A stretch of 64,000 nt of DNA from Symbiodinium natans (Eukaryota; Sar; Dinophyceae; Suessiales; Symbiodiniaceae). The stretch spans positions 62,001 through 126,000 of the forward strand of contig CAJNDS010002584.1 of the NCBI GenBank assembly GCA_905221605.1. The letters are read 5' to 3'. This document shows positions 58,753 to 64,000 of the stretch, one piece after another (position 1 is the stretch's first letter; every line of letters begins with the position of its first letter). Both the position numbers and the translations under genes were made by a program. The notes under the pieces are model-generated. The model worked only from the letters and a program-made list of their open reading frames with translations. It was not told where the DNA came from and did no database searches.

Positions 58753-60089
58753 GCACTTCAGCAGCGTGTGGCCGAGTTGGAAGAAGCCCTCAGAGGCAAG
58801 GACCAGGAGATCAAGGCGCGACAGAGAAAGAGGAGAAGACTCCAGGGAAGAAATGGAGCTGAAACGAGGGGAACAAGTGAGCCCACGAAGTGATAACAGA
58901 GATGGACAGGAGCTGCAAACGGCGCTCAGCCGGGTCTGGAGCTCAGCCAGCAGAAGAGGCGTTGCTGGAGTGAGGAGAAAAGAGCGGACACGAACCTTGT
59001 GTGTTTTGCTGGTGAAGCGCCGCGGTGTTTGCTGCAGCTTCCAGGCAGGTATCAAGCTTCCTTCTTCCTTTGCCAAGAAGGCGGCGGTGCGATGAACCAA
59101 CTCGCAAACACATCGCTCTTGACATCTCGTCTCCTGTGACATTGCTCAAATGCTGTCCTGGAGGCCAAAGCACGAGAGAAGGCAACACGTTGCGAAGTTT
59201 ACAGCTTCAGATGTGGGCGCGTGCTCTGCTCTGCACTTCCTTGCAGGTCGGCAGCGGGGGCTTTCGCAAAGTATCACAGTCCCAACCAGCAGTGCCCTAT
59301 GAAGCTGTCGACCAGGATGCTGCTGCAAATGCCCAGCAGAGTACTTGCAAAGTCCACGAGACATCCTTTGACATGAACACAAATTTCCATGCTAACTCGC
59401 AAGGAGGATCCGATCGACCTCCGCTTGGAAGAGTTTTACAACGGCACAGGTTCAGCAATTCCTTTCCAGAGGCCCACGCACATTGCCCTGCGCATTGCTT
59501 TGCACCTTCCTTTGTGCGTCTCAAAGCTCGTTTTTTTGCAGTTTCCGTCCTCTCTTTGAAAGGATCAACCGTGGGTTTTATCGCTTTGGGGAGACCATCG
59601 TGGAGCTGAACATCATTAACCATAAGCTTATGGCACGGACAGAGGCCCGCGGTCCAAAGGCAGACATACGCAAAGATGCAAAGCCAGGCACATCCAGACA
59701 AGCACTTGCATTACTTGCATTGTCAGGATGGGTGGAATCGAAGCAAGTTCGGTCCCATTGAGAAGTTCCTCATGTACTATGAGAACATCGAGCGGGAAAA
59801 GGTGAGAGGGGGAACTTGAAGTACCCCCACCCCCCCCCCCCTGGTGGTCGCTGCAACTGCTGCAACTGCTGCTGATTGCTGCTGATGGCAGGCTGGCATC
59901 CTCTTGGAGCCCTGACTCCTCTGAGGGATGGCACTTCGGCTTGGCCGAGGCACCGAGGCACCCTTCAACCCTCAGAGGGCTGTCCAGGCCGGGCAAGTTG
60001 TCCAATATGGGGGGGCAGAGTATGGCAGAGTGAAAGGGTCTCAGCTGCAGTCAGCATCTAGAGATGTAGTGAGGACTGTGAGCACGTGA
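58753..60089 (+). CDS. Unrecognised coiled-coil gene, five visible exons
   Basis: Frames, approximate: 58753-58815 (ALQQRVAELEEALRGKDQEI, coiled coil), 59404-59468 (DPIDLRLEEFYNGTGSAIPF), 59542-59640 after a T run and GCAG (FRPLFERINRGFYRFGETIV, then ELNIINHKLMAR), 59727-59801 (GWNRSKFGPIEKFLMYYENI), and 59955-60089 (PFNPQRAVQAGQVVQYGGAE to TGA). The third and fourth exons joined (YRFGETIVELNI, LMAR, GW, FGPIEKFL) faintly recall a GAS2-related microtubule-binding (GAR) domain; similarity is too weak to assign. A coiled coil with such a domain would suit a cytoskeletal protein. Earlier exons may lie upstream. Introns are small and unique apart from a C run at 59830. Confidence 0.5.
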
Positions 60090-60698
60090 CGCGTGCAGGT
60101 GGCGGGTGCTTCCCGGAAGCCGCAGCTTTCAAGCTAACGCGATGCTAACAGGCAAATATCGATTGGAAATAGAAGGACTTGGGGAGGTGCAAATGTGTGG
60201 TGAACTTAGAGAACTTAGAGTCCTTGCCAGCCCTCTCTGAGACGGACAAAGAACATCCGGTAGACAATTCTTTGGGGAGTTTCAGTGCAGTGCCTGCGCT
60301 GCACTCCAGGCTTTGGAGAGTTGCCGCAGGCTTGAAAAAGGGCCTTAGCACTTGGCACCCGGTATCAACCCGGTCAGACATTGCGGGCCGTAGGCCGTAG
60401 TCCGCAACGAGATTCTCCGACGCAAGCAATCCGCAACCACTCACTTTTGCGGCATCTTTTGGCTCAAAAGAACTTTGGCCTCGGCGGGTTAAGGCACGCG
60501 GCCTTGCTGGAGGCCACTCTCTGTTGCATTTTAACCGTTGGGTTCTTTCACGTGGTGACGTAGCGCCTGCGTAGGAGGCGGCCCCAATGCCGGCAAGAAG
60601 ACCGTGGGCCTCCTGGGCTGTCCCTCTGAGCCCTTTTTTTAGCCCGCGAGTTCGTGAATGTCTCAGCTCTGAGAATTCTGTTGTGGACCCTTTTCTAG
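60090..60698. other. Intergenic region
   Basis: Several overlapping short frames, none convincing. Contains TTTTGGCTCAA at about 60459, reminiscent of the dinoflagellate spliced leader (see findings). Confidence 0.4.
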
Positions 60699-61681
60699 GG
60701 CGCCGCTGTCAGACGACGCATTGAATGTGAGGCCTGGTTCCTGGATGTTCACGGCATCAACTCGGGGTTCATGAAAACTGGGCCTCCATGGCATCCTTCG
60801 GGTACCCTAAACCTCCCTAGAACCCATAAAACTTATCAGGAACATCTATCAGGGATGCTACCGTTTAATGGAGACAGCTGATGCTTCGCCAGGAGCAATG
60901 GAAACGCTCCAGCTGTCCAAGGGGCGACGTTGTCGGGGGCCCGCGGGCCAACGACATGCAACGACCATTTCCAGCTTACACATACTTCGTCCGGAATGCC
61001 AACCCTAAACCCCCTAAACCCCCTAAACCCCCTAAACCCCCTAAACCCCCTAAACCCCCTAAACCCCCTAAACCCTAAACCCTAAACCCTAAACCCTAAA
61101 CTCTAAACCCCAAACCCCAAACCCCAAACCCCAAACTCCAAACCCCAAACCCCAAACCCTTAAACCCAAACCCTACAACCTTAAGATTCCCTTTGCAGAC
61201 TCTGTAGATGCCAGGGTAAGGATCTTGGTTCCCAAGGCTTGGTGCCACGAACAACGGCATCCCGCTTCCTGTGAAGAATACCTTCATAGACGCTGGAGCC
61301 TTGGGTGAAGGTCCAGGTGAGGTCCAGGTGTGGCTGCGGAGTTTGTGGTGCTTTGCCTCGACTTATTGAACGCAAGTCATATCGGAGCTAGCCGGGGAGG
61401 TCCCCTCGGGCTTGACGCCTTCAGCCATGAAGCTGGACACCCCGCGCGACACCTGGAATTTTTGCGGAATGCCAGTTGCCAAACAAATGCCATGTCAGTA
61501 TATCAATATGGAACTCTTTGATACTGTATGTGCCTTGTCCAGGTACAATCCGCTGCTGACTGCGCCGGCTGACCTGAACCACGCACCTGGGTTCCTGCAG
61601 AGGTGCAGTCTCAAAAGGGCCTCAGACATACGGGGGGCCTCAACCCCCAAACCCCTCCCCACCTTTCAACAAGTCCCTTGA
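60699..61681 (+). CDS. Unrecognised multi-exon gene fragment
   Basis: Exon-like frames: 60699-60790 after TTTTCTAG (AAVRRRIECEAWFLDVHGIN, then SGFMKTGPPWHP), 60876-60998 (LMLRQEQWKRSSCPRGDVVG, then RPFPAYTYFVRNA), 61245-61318 (NNGIPLPVKNTFIDAGALGE) and 61412-61620 (PSAMKLDTPRDTWNFCGMPV, then LLTAPADLNHAPGFLQR). The CCCTAAA-type block at 60998-61175 would be an intron. LPVKNTFID is a short motif that I associate with dinoflagellate proteins of unknown function, from memory only. Grouping is inferred from strand and spacing. Confidence 0.4.
60998..61175 (-). repeat. CCCCCTAAA, CCCTAAA and CCCCAAA arrays
   Basis: About eight 9-bp TAAACCCCC units, then four CCCTAAA units, then about seven CCCCAAA units: three variants in consecutive blocks. 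It is the only large telomere-like array after the gap. Confidence 0.95.
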
Positions 61682-61881
61682 CGAGGACCCTGGCAGGGGC
61701 CTTGCCCACACCGTCCCAAAACAGTCCGCAGGCCAGGAGATAGGAAAGTCTTCTCAAGCGGAGAGTCGATGGAGAGACTTGGTATGTCATTGTTGGGGTT
61801 CTTCGTTGGATTCTAGTTTCAGACATTGCGTGAGCAGGGTGGGCTGCTGCCAATATCACCTGTCGCTGTCGGGAACCCAGA

Positions 61882-62118
61882 ATGTCCGATTGTCTCGGAT
61901 CATCACTGGATCCGCAAGCTCTCCTTGAGGTGATTCATGGTCGACGTGTCGTGTTTGGACCTTGGGAGCAAGAGCTGATCGGGTGTTCAGAGCGGCCCCA
62001 ACGACCCATCGGCCGCCGGCAAGCGCCGCAGCACGAGAACAAGCAGCCGCAACCTCTTGTAAAGATTATGAGCAGAAATTTGTCTGTTGAAATACCGCTG
62101 ATCAACCCACGGACTTGA
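61882..62118 (+). CDS. Hypothetical ORF or exon
   Basis: A 78-codon frame starting ATG and ending TGA, reading SLDPQALLEVIHGRRVVFGP and later QPLVKIMSRNLSVEIPLINP. The composition is protein-like and the start is uncertain. It may be the next exon of the fragment ending near 61681. Confidence 0.3.
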   Translation: MSDCLGSSLDPQALLEVIHGRRVVFGPWEQELIGCSERPQRPIGRRQAPQHENKQPQPLVKIMSRNLSVEIPLINPRT

Positions 62119-62921
62119 TGTTTGAAATCGGGATTTAAACCATCGGCGGGCTCATCTAAAGTTGAGGATCATGTATGAAAATCCAGTGTCAGCCCCACAT
62201 CCGAAAGTTTTTTGTAAAATTTCTTTATCACTAACTTCAATACATTTGATCCACAAGTGCCTAGATCATGGCCCTAAAGCCCCAAAGCCCTAAAACCCTA
62301 ACACCCGAACACCCTAGAGCCTACACCTTTAAACCCTAATCCCTAAACAGCGCAGCCCTAAAATCCTAAATCGCGCGAACCCGAAGATCCAAACCCTAAA
62401 ACCAACCCCAAGCCACGGCAAGGGGGGTGGGGGGGGGGGAGGAAGGGAAACCCTACGCCCCAAATCCCGAAAACCCTGAAACGCTAAACTAAAACGGTCA
62501 AAAACAGGGGAGGGGGTTACCATGCCATGTTGGGGGAGGGAAGTGATCATGTACGGTCACGCGCTCTGCGGCCCCCCCTCCCCCCCATCACAATCGTGCA
62601 ATGGAATGTGGTCGTGGACCTGGAACTCATAGTGATTCTTGCTTCTTGACCCTCGTTGTTGTCTGATTCTGCTTGTGTCCCGACTTCGTCAATTGGCAGC
62701 GTGCTCCGACTCATGGTAGGATCAGTAGCTAGTCAGGGCAATGTTTGGCATGCCGGGGTTGCCAAGAATGTGGTCCGGCATGCTTTGCGAAGCATAGAGT
62801 GAACTAGGGACTTTACTGGAGCTTGGAACTAAGACAAACACCTGTTGGGACGCCTTCGCCATCGGGAGCTTGCAAAATAGCACAGCTTTGGACTCAGTGA
62901 GGAGCTTGGTTTCTCGCTGCA
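62119..62921. other. Intergenic region with degenerate CCCTAAA sequence
   Basis: 62275-62490 is decayed CCCTAAA sequence with a G run at 62425-62440. The rest is unique and without a convincing frame. Confidence 0.5.
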
Positions 62922-63430
62922 GTGTCGCTACAGATCATTGCCAAGGGCCGGAACTGCCGCGACGACAGCCTTCACTGCACGATCCTTGGAGTTAAGAGAC
63001 CCTCTCCCCCCCATGCTACGCGGATCTACGCGGATCGGCGCAGATCTACGCTAAGCATCCTGGAGGCTTGTGTGATGGCTGCACCTTCGCCCACAAGAGC
63101 GCTGGCAATTCCGCGAACGTTCCAATCTTGGAACGGATCCCTGTCGCATGACACATCACCATGTCGCACCGTGTCGCACCGACCGTGTCTTGGGGGCATT
63201 TGTGGCCAAAGGTGCATTCCGAACGAGGACCTTCCAGCCTCCCAACAGGCCGAGCAGATGGATGACGACGAGGAGACCCTGCTTCAGATGTTGCCCTCTT
63301 TCTTCAACATTCTCCGTTCCCTAGCAATGCTGTGAACCCCTCGCGCGCCCATGTGTAGGATGATGATTCCGATGACCAGATCGTCCCAGTGCACCTCCGC
63401 AATCCTGAGGAAAAGTCCAGCCTTGCACAA
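62922..63430 (+). CDS. Unrecognised gene fragment with acidic C-terminal exons
   Basis: CTCGCTGCAG at 62912-62921 gives a splice site; the frame reads SLQIIAKGRNCRDDSLHCTI and may stop being coding near 62995. After CTCCCAACAG an exon reads AEQMDDDEETLLQMLPSFFN (63250-63334), and after CATGTGTAG another reads DDDSDDQIVPVHLRNPEEKS (63358-63430). Acidic, possibly nuclear. Family not recognised. Confidence 0.4.
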
Positions 63431-63804
63431 GCTTGTCTAGCATCTTGCAATCATGTACAGCTGCGAACGCAGTTGGCTTGGCAAGGACGCACCGAAAGCT
63501 CCTGTTGGAGCTCTCCATCCATCCTTGGGCTCCGAGGCATTGGGAGACCATGGGGGGGGGACCATCGCGAGCAACAGAGTACCAATGAAATCATGAGCCT
63601 CAGGGCCATGACGAGGGCGGCTGCAAGAGGCAGCAAACACGTGTCAGTTGCATGGCATGTTGGACTGGTTGGTGCTTGCTGTAGCCGGTGTTGCCTTTGG
63701 AGGTGCTGCTTCTTCCCCCGTGGGCGCTGTACAAACGGGTCCGCACATGTGGACAGTATTGGACAATCGTTTGCCAGACCTTGCTCTTCCGGTGCGCATG
63801 TTGT

Positions 63805-64000
63805 AGCAATTGGTGGCAGGTACAACTGTGAGTTCTGTCACTACGAGCATGAAAAGAGGAAGCGGAAGAACAAGAAGAAGATCAAGAAAAAGGACAATGC
63901 TTCGCAAATTAACCCAGTTGTGCCCACATCAAAGTGCAAAGCAAGAGCGAATCTAGCATGCAGGACGGCACGCCAATGGCTGGAGCCATGTTCCATCCCC
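63805..64000 (+). CDS. Hypothetical lysine-rich exon, cut by the window end
   Basis: The frame reads GGRYNCEFCHYEHEKRKRKN then KKKIKKKDNASQINPVVPTS and is open to the window end. A CEFCHYEH motif followed by a long basic run suggests a small zinc-binding, nuclear or nucleic-acid-binding segment. It may belong to the same gene as 62922-63430. Two minus frames here are shadows. Confidence 0.4.

Noticed and set aside
59628-60005. 125-codon minus ORF
   Set aside because: It is antisense to two better-supported + exons of the coiled-coil gene.

Overview
The window looks like nuclear DNA of a dinoflagellate, or failing that another alveolate. The main clues are very abundant plant-type telomeric heptamers (TTTAGGG/CCCTAAA) scattered internally on both strands, genes cut into many short exons with non-canonical (often GC) splice donors, nearly all host genes on the + strand, a single-domain voltage-gated cation channel with C-terminal EF-hands, and a Ty1/copia-like LTR element. 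I saw no bacterial-style operons, rRNA or tRNA. Exon edges were read by eye, so most coordinates are good to about 10-20 bases.

Layout. 1-905 is GT- and G-rich low-complexity DNA. From 1.2 to 10.4 kb many short, unrecognised exon-like segments are separated by telomere-like arrays and short foldback elements; part of this (7.2-9.2 kb) is a diverged duplicate of 15.0-16.5 kb. From 10.6 to 14.5 kb lies the best gene of the left half, an EF-hand voltage-gated channel. Its introns are built from repeated introner-like elements and telomere-like arrays, and several are flanked by duplicated pieces of exon. From 17.8 to 20.1 kb there is an unrecognised multi-exon gene. From 20 to 41 kb exon-like islands alternate with arrays, homopolymers and foldback elements. 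From 41.5 to 44.9 kb there is a multi-pass membrane protein gene.

45,518-51,264 is a young minus-strand LTR retrotransposon inserted in a CCCTAAA array. It has near-identical ~250 bp LTRs, a primer-binding site matching the anticodon half of initiator tRNA-Met, and a Gag-like ORF. No integrase or reverse transcriptase could be seen. In their place it carries a piece of an NRPS-type gene (end of an adenylation domain, carrier domain, start of another adenylation domain) with an intron still in it.

A 100-N gap (51,520-51,619) follows. Beyond it the DNA changes character: few telomere-like arrays and ordinary small introns. This part holds a TerC-family membrane protein gene (52.5-54.9 kb), an almost intronless CAP10/GT90-type glycosyltransferase (to 57,544), a coiled-coil gene (58.75-60.09 kb) and fragments of two or more unrecognised genes to the window end.

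The most interesting signals are (1) repeat-filled introns bracketed by decayed duplications of coding sequence, which suggest intron gain by duplication or insertion, (2) several families of foldback introner-like elements, and (3) capture of a biosynthetic gene fragment by a gag-only LTR element.
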